DNA from: Cognatishimia sp. SS12
GTDB lineage: Bacteria > Pseudomonadota > Alphaproteobacteria > Rhodobacterales > Rhodobacteraceae
Direction: 5' to 3'
Length of the DNA: 64,000 bases
Assembly: GCF_028369055.1 (NCBI RefSeq)
Contig: NZ_JAQNCZ010000005.1
Location: 281,351-345,350 of the forward strand
Both the position numbers and the translations under genes were made by a program. Position 1 is the stretch's first letter. Each line of letters begins with the position of its first letter. The notes beneath the pieces were generated by a model that saw only the letters and a program-made list of their open reading frames with translations, was not told where the DNA came from and made no database searches. Positions 18,903 through 27,673 of the stretch are shown piece by piece.

Positions 18903-19811
18903 CTAAAGGAGGCTTTGCCCCGCCTGCAACGCAAAGCCCCGCAAGAAAACCTCGGCCTCTTGGGCACTTTTGCCTGCGCGCTGCAGCCGCAAGAGCTGCA
19001 CCGCACCGCCACCGCAGGCCACGGTCAATGCATCGTCAAGCAACGTGCCAGGTGCCCCCGCCCCATCCGCCAAACGCGAAGCGAGCACTTTGACGCGCTG
19101 ACCATCCATTTCGCACCAGGCCCCCGGAAAGGGCGAAAGCCCGCGGATCAGGCGATCCACCTCTTGGGCAGGTTTGCTCCAGTCAATGCGTGCCTCGGCC
19201 TTGTCGATCTTGGCGGCGTAGGTCACGCCGTCCTCTGGCTGCGGCGTGGCGGTCAGATCAGGCAGGTGCGCCAGCGCATCCACGATGGCTTTTGCGCCGA
19301 TCTGGCTGAGGTGATCATGCAGCTGCTGCGTGGTTTCCTCGGCCCCGATCGCGGTGGTCTGGCGCATCAGCACAGGTCCGGTATCCAGCCCCGCTTCCAT
19401 CTGCATGATGCAGACGCCGGTTTCCGCATCCCCGGCCATAATCGCGCGGTGGATGGGGGCCGCGCCGCGCCAGCGCGGCAGCAGGCTGGCGTGGATATTC
19501 AGACAGCCAAATTTGGGCGCGTCCAGAATAGCCTGCGGCAGGATCAGCCCATAGGCCACAACAACAGCCACATCAGCGCCGAGCGCGGCAAAATCCGCCT
19601 GCGCCGCCGCATCCTTCAACGACACCGGGTGCCGCACCATCAGCCCCAAAGCTTCGGCGCGCGCTTGCACGGGCGAAGGGCGTTCTTTCTTGCCTCGCCC
19701 CGCAGGCCGCGGCGGCTGACAATAAGCCGCGACGATCTCATGCCCTGCGGACACCAGCGCATCCAGAACAGGCACCGAAAAATCGGGCGTCCCCATGAAG
19801 ACAACTTTCAT
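18903..19811 (-). CDS. fmt: Methionyl-tRNA formyltransferase
   Basis: Fmt formylates initiator Met-tRNA. The 302 residues begin [20 protein letters not shown] and hold the formyltransferase core with [20 protein letters not shown] and the [13 protein letters not shown] stretch, then the C-terminal RNA-binding domain. The start overlaps the def2 stop by four bases, so it belongs to the coupled series def-def2-fmt. The initiator tRNA on which it acts is also in this window. Confidence 0.96.
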   Translation of the reverse strand: MKVVFMGTPDFSVPVLDALVSAGHEIVAAYCQPPRPAGRGKKERPSPVQARAEALGLMVRHPVSLKDAAAQADFAALGADVAVVVAYGLILPQAILDAPKFGCLNIHASLLPRWRGAAPIHRAIMAGDAETGVCIMQMEAGLDTGPVLMRQTTAIGAEETTQQLHDHLSQIGAKAIVDALAHLPDLTATPQPEDGVTYAAKIDKAEARIDWSKPAQEVDRLIRGLSPFPGAWCEMDGQRVKVLASRLADGAGAPGTLLDDALTVACGGGAVQLLRLQRAGKSAQEAEVFLRGFALQAGQSLL

Positions 19812-20302
19812 CGCAGCTTCCCTGCCTTTTTAATCAACATGTCGCGTTTGGTGCGGCTGAGGTGGTCAAAGAACATCTTGCCATTGATATGGTCGATCTG
19901 GTGCTGCACGGATGTTGCCCAGAGGCCAACAAAATCCTTTTCGACCAGCGCGCCGGTTTCATCCATATAGCGCACGGTGACAGCACGCGGGCGTTTGATG
20001 GTGGCAGAGACACCGGGCAAGTTTGGGCTGGCTTCGTCATGGGCGCGCAGCTCAATGGATTTGTGCAGAATTTCCGGATTGGCCATTTTCACGGCCTTGC
20101 CCCGTTCGTTGGACGCATCAACCACAATCAGGCGGCGCAACACACCGATCTGATTGGCCCCCATACCGACGCCGGGCATGGCCTCCATCGTGTCAATCAG
20201 ATCGCGCCAGGTTGCGTGATCCTCATCGGACAGCTGCGTAATCGGCGCGGCAACGGTGCGCAGGCGCTTGTCGGGCCATGGCAGGCAGGCGCGCACCGTC
20301 AT
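19808..20302 (-). CDS. Deformylase paralogue lacking key catalytic residues
   Basis: A 164-residue protein with the full peptide deformylase fold but altered active site. Compared with the adjacent canonical enzyme, motif 1 is [10 protein letters not shown] (44-53) rather than GIGLAAPQIG. Motif 2 is EASPNLPG (90-97), where EGCLSIPD is expected, so the metal-ligand Cys is Ser92. Motif 3 is QHQIDH (133-138), so the catalytic Glu is Gln135; both metal-binding His (134, 138) remain. Coupled by ATGA overlaps to def and fmt, it must be co-expressed. It is probably inactive as a deformylase; binding or regulation at the ribosome is possible but inferred. Confidence 0.85.
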   Translation of the reverse strand: MTVRACLPWPDKRLRTVAAPITQLSDEDHATWRDLIDTMEAMPGVGMGANQIGVLRRLIVVDASNERGKAVKMANPEILHKSIELRAHDEASPNLPGVSATIKRPRAVTVRYMDETGALVEKDFVGLWATSVQHQIDHINGKMFFDHLSRTKRDMLIKKAGKLR

Positions 20303-20811
20303 CCGCGCGCCAGCTCCCGTTTCAGCTTGGCAGATTTGCGTGTCATCATTTGGCGTTTCATCGGGCCGAGATAATCAATGAAGAGCTTGCCATTCAGGTG
20401 GTCGATCTCATGCTGCACGCAGGTCGCCCAGAGACCGTCAAAGTCCTTTTCCTGCGGATTGCCGTTTTCATCGATCCAGCCGACGCGCACGTCAGCCGGG
20501 CGGGTAACTTCGGCGAACTGATCCGGGATCGACAGGCAGCCCTCTTCGTAGACATTGGTGTCATCGGACGATTGCAAGATTTCCGGGTTGAACATGACGA
20601 CGGGGTCTGGATCCCCGTCTTTGACACAATCCAGCACGATCAGTCGCTGCAACACGCCGATTTGCGGCGCAGCTAGCCCGATGCCGGGCGCATCATACAT
20701 GGTTTCCAGCATATCAGAGGCAAGCGCGCGCAGCTCATCTGACAGGTCAGCGACGGCCTCACATTGCTTTTTCAGGCGGGGATCAGGGTGTATCAGGATC
20801 GGTCTCAACAT
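20299..20811 (-). CDS. def: Peptide deformylase
   Basis: This metalloenzyme removes the formyl group from new proteins. The 170-residue form has GIGLAAPQIG (43-52), EEGCLSIP (89-96) with Cys92, and VQHEIDHLNG (132-141) with His134, Glu135 and His138, the complete active site. The ATG at 20811 begins the usual MLRPILIHPDPRLKK; an ATG at 20829 would add six residues and neither has a strong ribosome-binding site. Its stop overlaps def2. Confidence 0.95.
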   Translation of the reverse strand: MLRPILIHPDPRLKKQCEAVADLSDELRALASDMLETMYDAPGIGLAAPQIGVLQRLIVLDCVKDGDPDPVVMFNPEILQSSDDTNVYEEGCLSIPDQFAEVTRPADVRVGWIDENGNPQEKDFDGLWATCVQHEIDHLNGKLFIDYLGPMKRQMMTRKSAKLKRELARG

Positions 20812-20907
20812 GTGTTTCACATAGGCCATGGCTGCAAAACCTGCAACGGCTCTTGCACCCTCTGATCAATCAGGTAGCGTGCGCGGCAATTATCGAAGAG
20901 GCGCAAA

Positions 20908-22077
20908 ATGAATTTCGATCAAGTCGTGAACCGCGTGGGCACCAAATCTGCGAAATGGGATGGGATGGAGCGCGCCTTTGGCGTCGCCCCCGGCGATGGC
21001 ATCGCGATGTGGATCGCCGATATGGATTTTGCGGCACCGGCGTTTCTGAGCGCGGCTGCCCAGCGCTATGTCGATACCGGCAACTACGGCTATTTCACCG
21101 GTATGGACGAGTTTCACGAGGCCGTCGCATGGTGGATGAAGACCCGCCATGGCTGGCAGATTGAGCGCGCGTGGACCTTTGTCACCTTTGGGCTGGGCCA
21201 CGGCATTGCGACAACGCTGATGGCGTTGACAGAGCGCGGCGATCACATTGCCACCTTTACGCCGGTCTACCATGAATTTCAGCGCAAGATCGAAGCCGCA
21301 GGCCGCATCAACACCCAGCTGCCGCTGGCTGTGGACGATGCTGGCCTCTATTATATGGATTTTGACGCCTACGAGGCGTTGATGACCGGCAAGGAAAAGC
21401 TGCTGCTGATCAGCTCGCCGCACAATCCGGCTGGGCGCGTTTGGACGCAGGACGAGCTCAGCAAGCTTGCCGCATTCTGCCAGAAACACGACCTCATCTT
21501 GGTGTCCGACGAAATCCACCACGATTTGGTTTTTCCAGGCCATCAACACAAGACCGCCGCACTTGCGATGCCAGAAATCCTGGATCGGCTTGTGGTGACA
21601 TGCGCGGCCTCCAAGACCTTTAATATCGCCGGGGCGCGCACAGGCTGCGTGATTATTCCGGACCCGGCGCTGCGCAAACGTTTTGCCGACTATTATGGCT
21701 GCTTTGATATCAACGCCAACGGCCTTGGCGTGGCGCTGACATGCGCGGCCTACAGCCCCGAGGGGGCCGCTTGGGTGGATGAGCTCACCGCTTATCTGGC
21801 AGGCAATTTTGAAGTGTTCAAAGCGGAACTGGCCGACATTCCGGGGGCAACTGTGATGCCGATGCAATCCACCTATCTGTCGTGGGTGGATTTTTCCGGC
21901 ACCGGGCTTGGCATGGATGAGGTGAACACGCGGGTCTACAAACAGGCCAAAATCGCAGCCACACCCGGAGTCGGCCTGGGCCGAGGCGGCGAAAATTTCC
22001 TGCGCTTTAATCTCGGCACCCGGAGCTCATTGGTGGCAGAGGCCGCCGCACGTCTGAAAACGGCCTTCGGCGTCTAA
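20908..22077 (+). CDS. MalY/PatB-type C-S lyase (PLP-dependent)
   Basis: A fold-type I PLP enzyme of 389 residues, closest to cystathionine beta-lyases of the MalY/PatB family, which split C-S bonds of cystathionine or cysteine conjugates. NPAGRVWTQDEL and VSDEIHHDLVFPG precede the PLP lysine motif CAASKTFNIAGARTGC; MWIADMDFAAP near the start is characteristic. GAGGCG precedes the ATG. It is monocistronic and diverges from def. Whether it acts in methionine synthesis or in organosulfur breakdown cannot be told. Confidence 0.85.
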   Translation: MNFDQVVNRVGTKSAKWDGMERAFGVAPGDGIAMWIADMDFAAPAFLSAAAQRYVDTGNYGYFTGMDEFHEAVAWWMKTRHGWQIERAWTFVTFGLGHGIATTLMALTERGDHIATFTPVYHEFQRKIEAAGRINTQLPLAVDDAGLYYMDFDAYEALMTGKEKLLLISSPHNPAGRVWTQDELSKLAAFCQKHDLILVSDEIHHDLVFPGHQHKTAALAMPEILDRLVVTCAASKTFNIAGARTGCVIIPDPALRKRFADYYGCFDINANGLGVALTCAAYSPEGAAWVDELTAYLAGNFEVFKAELADIPGATVMPMQSTYLSWVDFSGTGLGMDEVNTRVYKQAKIAATPGVGLGRGGENFLRFNLGTRSSLVAEAAARLKTAFGV

Positions 22078-22082
22078 GCTGC

Positions 22083-22445
22083 TCAGTGCTTTTTAGACTG
22101 ATCCGTCACCAATGCAACGGGCGCGTTTTCCTCGCGATAATAATCAAGCGCCGGTTTGTCCGACGCGGCGGTGGCGCGCTTGAATTCATAAAACATCTCG
22201 CCATCCTCTTCGACCGAGGCAATGACCAGACATTGATAGAGATGGCGCGCGCCGTCATAAACATCGACCAGGCCGCGCAAATGCGGGGCCGCGTCGACAT
22301 CCAGCGTGAACCCGTCATCGCGGAACCGCAGGATGCGAAAGCTTTGCTCCCCCGCTTCAACGCGCAACCGGCTGGTCTTGCGCAGGTCAGCCTTGCGCGC
22401 CGCATCTAGCCCGGCTTGCACCTCTTTGGGAAGAAAATCAGTCAT
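22083..22445 (-). CDS. Conserved-looking cytoplasmic protein of unknown function
   Basis: 120 residues starting MTDFLPKEVQAGLDAARKAD after a good GGAGG site. There is no signal peptide or membrane segment. The middle (FRILRFRDDGFTLDVDAAPHLRGLVDVYDGARHLYQCLVI) looks like a small beta-barrel comparable in pattern to PilZ-like folds, but the PilZ motif (RxxxR then DxSxxG) is absent, so I do not assign it. It is convergent with the C-S lyase gene. Confidence 0.6.
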   Translation of the reverse strand: MTDFLPKEVQAGLDAARKADLRKTSRLRVEAGEQSFRILRFRDDGFTLDVDAAPHLRGLVDVYDGARHLYQCLVIASVEEDGEMFYEFKRATAASDKPALDYYREENAPVALVTDQSKKH

Positions 22446-22614
22446 CGTCCGCCTCCATCGGAGCTAAAGGGTCGCAATAAATGGGTTTTCCGTCAAGAAT
22501 GCCCCACGCATGTACCAGCACCATGTGCGCAAATGCGCAACACCTCTGCATCTGCTTTGATTGCTCTTTTCCGTCACACCCCTAGGTATGAAGTAAGCTT
22601 AACAGGAGAATGAC

Positions 22615-23589
22615 ATGGGCCTGCTCGTAGACGGTAAATGGCACGACAAATGGTATGATACCAAAAAATCGGGCGGAAAATTTGAACGGTCTGAATCGCA
22701 GTTTCGCAATTGGATCACCGCGGATGGCAGCGCCGGACCTTCTGGCAAGGGCGGGTTTGCAGCCGAAAGCGGCCGCTATCATCTTTATGTGTCCATGGCC
22801 TGCCCCTGGGCGCATCGCACCTTGATCTTCCGCAAGCTTAAAGGGCTTGAAGATCATATTTCGGTGTCGGTCGTGCATCCTGACATGCTCTCAAACGGCT
22901 GGACGTTTGAAACAGATGCGTTCGGCGCAACGGGCGATACGCTCTTTGGCTCTGAATTTGCCCATCAGATTTATACCCGCGCGGACCCAGAGTATTCAGG
23001 CCGCGTGACCGTGCCGATCCTGTGGGACAAGAAACAGGGCACCATCGTGTCCAACGAAAGTTCTGAAATCATTCGCATGTTCAACAGCGCGTTTGATGCG
23101 CTCACCGGCAACACGCTGGATTTCTGGCCAGAAGCGGAGCGTGACGCCATCGAAAAGGTCAATGCCCGCGTCTATGACACCGTAAACAACGGCGTCTACA
23201 AATGCGGCTTTGCCACCAGCCAGAGCGCTTATGACGACGCAGTTACGCCGCTGTTTGATACGCTGGACTGGCTCGAAGAGCGGCTCAGCAAAACCCGTTA
23301 CCTGATGGGCGATCAACTGACCGAGGCAGATTGGCGGCTGTTCACAACACTGATCCGCTTTGATCCGGTCTATCATTTGCATTTCAAATGCAATCGCAAG
23401 CGCCTCATAGATTACCCAAACCTTTGGGCCTATACCCGCGATCTCTATCAACACGCTGACGTGGCAGAGACCGTGAACCTGCCGCACATCGTGCGCCATT
23501 ATCATTACAGCCACGAGTCGATTAACCCGCATCGCATTCTACCGATCAACCCGGTGCTGGACTATCTCGCGCCACACGGTCGCGGCTGA
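22615..23589 (+). CDS. Glutathionyl-hydroquinone reductase (Xi-class glutathione transferase)
   Basis: 324 residues of the YqjG/PcpF type, which reduces glutathionyl-hydroquinones with glutathione. The catalytic Cys63 lies in SMACPWAHRTLI, followed by the thioredoxin-like domain (NGWTFETD, YSGRVTVPILWDKK, IVSNESSEIIRM) and the helical domain with RYLMGDQLTEADWRLFTTLIRFD. AGGAGA precedes the ATG. It probably protects against quinone damage; there is no linked catabolic operon. Confidence 0.88.
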   Translation: MGLLVDGKWHDKWYDTKKSGGKFERSESQFRNWITADGSAGPSGKGGFAAESGRYHLYVSMACPWAHRTLIFRKLKGLEDHISVSVVHPDMLSNGWTFETDAFGATGDTLFGSEFAHQIYTRADPEYSGRVTVPILWDKKQGTIVSNESSEIIRMFNSAFDALTGNTLDFWPEAERDAIEKVNARVYDTVNNGVYKCGFATSQSAYDDAVTPLFDTLDWLEERLSKTRYLMGDQLTEADWRLFTTLIRFDPVYHLHFKCNRKRLIDYPNLWAYTRDLYQHADVAETVNLPHIVRHYHYSHESINPHRILPINPVLDYLAPHGRG

Positions 23590-23658
23590 CCGCGCGCCCC
23601 TTGCCAAACTGGCCGGTTTGCGCGCACAAAGCGCGAGACAGCAAGAGGGGCACGCGCC

Positions 23659-24609
23659 GTGCAGACACAGCCACAAGCGACACGAGACCACGGGGGCGGC
23701 ATCGATGCCGCAATGCGCCGCTGGGGCGGTGCGCGCCAAGATTGGCTGGATCTGTCCACGGGCATCAACCCGGTGCCCTACCCTCTGCCGGATTTTACGC
23801 CGGATGATTGGGCCGCTCTGCCAGGCAGCGCTGCCGAAGCCGAATTAATCTCTGCCGCGCGCCGATTTTGGGATGTGCCGGATACGTTGGACATTCTGGC
23901 GGCCCCCGGGGCCTCTAGCCTGATCGCGCAGATGCCTGGGCTTTTTGCGCGCGGCAGCGTGGATATCCCCAAACCGACCTATAATGAACACGCAGCCGCC
24001 TTTGCAGCGCAGGGCTGGCAAGAGGCGGAAGGTGCGGCACTGCGGGTGCTCGTGCACCCAAACAACCCCACCGGCCACTATTGGTCCGCTGCGGATCTGA
24101 GCGCCGAATTTACCATTATCGACGAAAGCTTTTGCGACGTCGCCCCAGAGCGCAGCCTCATCTCTGAGGCGCGCAGCGGCCGCTGCCTGGTTCTGAAAAG
24201 TTTTGGCAAATTCTGGGGTCTTGCCGGCCTGCGGCTAGGCTTTGCCATTGCCGCCCCCGAGATTATCGCCAAGCTGCGCGATGTCATCGGCCCTTGGGCC
24301 GTCTCTGGCCCCGCGCTGCGCGTCGGGGCGCTGGCGCTCTCGGATCCAGCTTGGGCCGCAGAGACGCGCAATCGACTGGCGCAGGACGCCGCGCGATTGG
24401 ATGCGCTGATGGTCCAAAACGGTGCAGCGCCGCGCGGCGGATGCGGGTTGTTTCAGCTTTACGAGGTTGACGATGCCGCGGCCTGGCAAGATCGGCTCGG
24501 GCGCGCATATATTCTGAGCCGCATTTTTCCCTATTCTGATCGCTACCTGCGTCTTGGCCTGCCCAGCGCCGCAGGCTGGGATCGACTGACCACCGCGCTT
24601 GGAGGCTGA
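23659..24609 (+). CDS. cobC: Threonine-phosphate decarboxylase (cobalamin biosynthesis)
   Basis: A PLP enzyme that supplies aminopropanol phosphate for the cobalamin lower-ligand loop. The 316 residues show [14 protein letters not shown] at the start, [19 protein letters not shown] and the PLP Lys184 in [16 protein letters not shown]. The start is GTG with GAGGGG about ten bases upstream. Only one base separates its stop from the cobD start, so the two form an operon. Its leader can fold the ribosome-binding region, but no cobalamin riboswitch is visible. Confidence 0.88.
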   Translation: MQTQPQATRDHGGGIDAAMRRWGGARQDWLDLSTGINPVPYPLPDFTPDDWAALPGSAAEAELISAARRFWDVPDTLDILAAPGASSLIAQMPGLFARGSVDIPKPTYNEHAAAFAAQGWQEAEGAALRVLVHPNNPTGHYWSAADLSAEFTIIDESFCDVAPERSLISEARSGRCLVLKSFGKFWGLAGLRLGFAIAAPEIIAKLRDVIGPWAVSGPALRVGALALSDPAWAAETRNRLAQDAARLDALMVQNGAAPRGGCGLFQLYEVDDAAAWQDRLGRAYILSRIFPYSDRYLRLGLPSAAGWDRLTTALGG

Positions 24610-24610
24610 T

Positions 24611-25516
24611 ATGGATACCGCCACGCTTTTGTTCTGCGCCCTACTGCTGGATGCCGCCTTTGGGGAACCGAAGTGGCTCTGGGACCGCGTCAGCCATCCG
24701 GCGGTCCTGATCGGGAAGCTGATCAGCTGGGCGGATGACACCTTCAACACCGGGGACGCAAAACGCAACGGCGTGCTTCTGGTGCTGGCGCTGCTGGTCG
24801 GCACCTGGTTGATCGGCGGCGTGATCGAAGCGATCGGCTGGCTGGCCGAACTGCTTGTCGTCGCCATTTTATTGGCCCAGCGCGCTCTGGTTGACCATGT
24901 GAAAGACGTGGCAAGCGCGCTGCGCAATAGCCTGGCGGAGGGCCGCATCGCCGTGGCCAAAATCGTCGGACGCGACACGGCAGAAATGGATGGCCCCGCC
25001 GTCAGCCGCGCCGCGATCGAAAGTGGCGCTGAAAACCTTTCGGACGGGGTGATTGCCCCAGCCTTCTGGTTCCTGATTTTCGGCCTGCCCGGCATTCTGG
25101 CCTATAAGGCGATCAACACGGCGGACTCCATGATCGGCTACCGCACCCCCCGGCACGAAGATTTTGGCTGGGCCGCGGCCAAGCTCGATGATCTGCTGAA
25201 TTGGCTGCCGGCGCGGTTGACCGCGCTGTTGATCGCTGCCACCCACAGCCGCCTGAAGGATTGGGCGCATATCAGCGATGACGCGCGGCTGCACCGCTCC
25301 CCCAACGCTGGCTGGCCAGAGGCCGCGATGGCCATCAGCCTCAATGTCGCCCTCAGCGGGCCACGCAGCTATGAAGGCGAGATGCGCGACTTTCCTTATG
25401 TGAACCCAGAAGGGGCGCAAGATATCGGCCCCAACGCCATTGATCAGGCGGCGGCAGCCCTGTGGCGGGTCTGGGCCGTGGCGCTTGCGGTGACGGCTGC
25501 GCTTGCGCTGCTGTGA
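24611..25516 (+). CDS. cobD: Adenosylcobinamide-phosphate synthase
   Basis: The membrane enzyme (CobD in the alphaproteobacterial nomenclature, CbiB elsewhere) attaches aminopropanol phosphate to adenosylcobyric acid. The roughly 301 residues begin [20 protein letters not shown], carry the [10 protein letters not shown] motif, several membrane segments and the conserved [17 protein letters not shown] and [21 protein letters not shown]. The ATG at 24611 is chosen since GGAGG lies six bases upstream; the TTG at 24599 overlaps that site. It works directly with CobC upstream. Confidence 0.93.
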   Translation: MDTATLLFCALLLDAAFGEPKWLWDRVSHPAVLIGKLISWADDTFNTGDAKRNGVLLVLALLVGTWLIGGVIEAIGWLAELLVVAILLAQRALVDHVKDVASALRNSLAEGRIAVAKIVGRDTAEMDGPAVSRAAIESGAENLSDGVIAPAFWFLIFGLPGILAYKAINTADSMIGYRTPRHEDFGWAAAKLDDLLNWLPARLTALLIAATHSRLKDWAHISDDARLHRSPNAGWPEAAMAISLNVALSGPRSYEGEMRDFPYVNPEGAQDIGPNAIDQAAAALWRVWAVALAVTAALALL

Positions 25517-25574
25517 GCGTTGCGCATCAGGCGCAAGCTGCTAGGGTGCGCTTAACACTATAAGAGGTTTTCCC

Positions 25575-26744
25575 ATGCGTTTCGCCCTTGCCCTTGCAGG
25601 CCTGTGCCTGTCTGCCACCGCCAGCCTTGCCAACACCCCCTGTGGCGGGTCTTTTTCCGGCTTTGTGCAAGGCCTCAAGCAGGAAGCGCGCGCCATGGGG
25701 CATGATGCGAGCACGGTGGATCGCTTCTTTGCGTCTGCCCAGCAGGATGCGCGCACGCTCAAGGCGGACCGGGCGCAGGGCGTGTTTCAGAAACCATTTC
25801 TGGAGTTTTCCCAGCGCCTCATCAGCGCCAATCGCCTGAACACCGGCAAGGCCAAATCCCAGCAATATGACGCGGTGTTTGACCGGATAGAACGTGACTA
25901 TGGCGTATCGCGCGGCGTGTTGCTGGCGTTCTGGGCGTTTGAAACCGATTTTGGTGGCTTTCAGGGCGATTTCAACACCCTGAATTCACTGGTGACGCTG
26001 GCGCATGATTGTCGCCGACCCGAACTGTTCCGCCCGCAGGTCTTTGCAGCGCTGAAATTGTTTGAGACCGGAGATTTTTCGCCGACTAAAACCACCGGGG
26101 CCTGGGCCGGAGAAATTGGCATGGTGCAGATGTTGCCTGCCGACATCATTGAAAACGGCGTGGATGGTGATGGCGACGGCAAGGTCAGCCTTAAAACCTC
26201 TGCGGTGGATGCGTTGATGTCCGGGGGCAAGATGCTGCAGCATCTGGGCTGGCGCAGTGGCGAGCCATGGCTGCAAGAAGTCACCGTTCCGGCCGATATG
26301 GATTGGTCGCAATCCGGGCTGAACACGACGAAATCAACCTCGGACTGGGCCAAGCTCGGCGTTGCCCCGCGTCAGGGACGTCTGGCGAACCTGCCTGCGT
26401 CCTTGGTCCTGCCGCAGGGCCGCAAGGGACCGGCTTTTCTCGCCTATCCGAATTTCAATGTCTATTTTGAATGGAACCAAAGCTTCATCTACGTGACGAC
26501 AGCCGCGTATTTCGCCACCCGACTTGAGGGGGCCGCACCCTACAATCAGGGCAGCCCGGATCAGGGGCTGAATGGCAACCAGATGAAAGAGCTGCAGCGC
26601 AAACTGCAGGCGCGCGGATATGACGTGGGCAAGGTGGACGGTATTCTGGGCGCCAAAACCCGCGACGCGGTGCAAGCCGAACAGCAGCGCCTCGGCCTGC
26701 CAGCTGATGCCTGGCCAACACCGGATCTGCTGCGCCGTCTCTAA
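25575..26744 (+). CDS. Lytic murein transglycosylase with peptidoglycan-binding domain
   Basis: 389 residues. A signal peptide ends near TASLAN. The MltB-like SLT2 domain (about 25-305) contains the catalytic Glu in FWAFETDFGGFQGDF and the active-site loop AGEIGMVQMLPADIIENG. A C-terminal peptidoglycan-binding helical domain (about 330-389) has NQMKELQRKLQARGYDVGKV and DGILGAKTRDAV. It acts in the periplasm on murein glycan strands. Its stop overlaps the convergent membrane-protein gene by four bases. Confidence 0.9.
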   Translation: MRFALALAGLCLSATASLANTPCGGSFSGFVQGLKQEARAMGHDASTVDRFFASAQQDARTLKADRAQGVFQKPFLEFSQRLISANRLNTGKAKSQQYDAVFDRIERDYGVSRGVLLAFWAFETDFGGFQGDFNTLNSLVTLAHDCRRPELFRPQVFAALKLFETGDFSPTKTTGAWAGEIGMVQMLPADIIENGVDGDGDGKVSLKTSAVDALMSGGKMLQHLGWRSGEPWLQEVTVPADMDWSQSGLNTTKSTSDWAKLGVAPRQGRLANLPASLVLPQGRKGPAFLAYPNFNVYFEWNQSFIYVTTAAYFATRLEGAAPYNQGSPDQGLNGNQMKELQRKLQARGYDVGKVDGILGAKTRDAVQAEQQRLGLPADAWPTPDLLRRL

Positions 26745-27196
26745 TTGCGCGGGGTGCGCCGCACGGCCTTGGCAAAATCATATTTGGCCGCGATCAGCGC
26801 AATGCAAAGTAGTGCCAGCACAATGGCGGGCCATGGGGAGTAGCCCAGCGCGGTAGCGCCCTGCCCCAAACCCGCGGCCACGACACCCCCAAATGTCCAG
26901 AGCATCACATGACCATGCGCAACCCTGCGGCCCTGTGAAAGCCCCGGCACGCGCAGGAGGGCCACCGCCAGAACCAATGAGACGATGCTGATGATCGCCA
27001 AATAATGAAAGACGCCCATATTGGGGGAGTCTTGGTAAATCCCAAAGACCGCGACGTTAGAAATCAGCATCATTCCGACAAAGGCCCGCCCCTTCAGCCG
27101 ATGCTGGCGGGTGCCCTTGGGCTGCAAGAACACAGTCATGCCAAGTCCGAGAACTGCGATCATCAAGGCAAAATGAAGCAAACCCAGAGAGGTCAT
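26741..27196 (-). CDS. DUF2306-like integral membrane protein
   Basis: 151 residues with four hydrophobic segments (about 5-24, 38-54, 63-84 and 95-140). KGTRQHRLKGRAFVGMMLIS and RRVAHGHVMLWTFGG carry the His/Arg pattern between helices seen in DUF2306 proteins. No function is known. It is 33 bases downstream of the DUF4389 gene in the same direction and may share its transcript. Confidence 0.65.
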   Translation of the reverse strand: MTSLGLLHFALMIAVLGLGMTVFLQPKGTRQHRLKGRAFVGMMLISNVAVFGIYQDSPNMGVFHYLAIISIVSLVLAVALLRVPGLSQGRRVAHGHVMLWTFGGVVAAGLGQGATALGYSPWPAIVLALLCIALIAAKYDFAKAVRRTPRN

Positions 27197-27229
27197 ATCA
27201 CGCTCTTGCCCAATTGACGCAGAGCATGC

Positions 27230-27535
27230 TTAGTCCAGCTCGGTCCACGGCCAGGGCTTCACGTTGCTGGCCGCCGTCTGATAGCGCGCCGCTTTGGCGA
27301 CCCAAATACCAAGATCCGTGCCAAAATCCGCCAATCTTTCATTGGGCTGTTTGCTGATCAGCAGAACCACGAATTGCAGCACGGCCACCACACCCAGCAC
27401 GGTCTGCGCCATCGAGATCATCACCGCAATCAAGATCATATAGATCGCGCGCATCAGAAGTGAATCTGCGGCCTCTGGTTCAAATTGCTCGCCATGCAGG
27501 CGCCCTTTGACCTTCTCTTCGTCTGACGCTGTCAT
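27230..27535 (-). CDS. DUF4389 membrane protein
   Basis: 101 residues with one long hydrophobic stretch, RAIYMILIAVMISMAQTVLG followed by VVAVLQFVVLLIS (about residues 29-62), then QPNERLADFGTDLGIWVAKAA, typical of DUF4389. The C-terminus PWPWTELD is Trp-rich. AGGATCACAG precedes the ATG. Function unknown; probably co-transcribed with the DUF2306-like gene. Confidence 0.75.
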   Translation of the reverse strand: MTASDEEKVKGRLHGEQFEPEAADSLLMRAIYMILIAVMISMAQTVLGVVAVLQFVVLLISKQPNERLADFGTDLGIWVAKAARYQTAASNVKPWPWTELD

Positions 27536-27673
27536 CTGTGATCCTGTGCCTTTTGCTATATGTATCGCTGCCGCCCGCCCATAAGGCCCACGCGCTGCCC
27601 TATGCAGAGCACAAGCTGACGCCCTTTCGCAATGGATGTTTTGTCACAATCCGCCAGATTAATCGTTGGCAGG

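Noticed and set aside
20890..21867. Antisense open frame in the C-S lyase gene
   Set aside because: The opposite strand encodes a complete PLP enzyme with all motifs; the antisense frame has none.
23590..23658. Cobalamin riboswitch before cobC
   Set aside because: The gap is only 69 bases and lacks the B12-box; too short for the aptamer.
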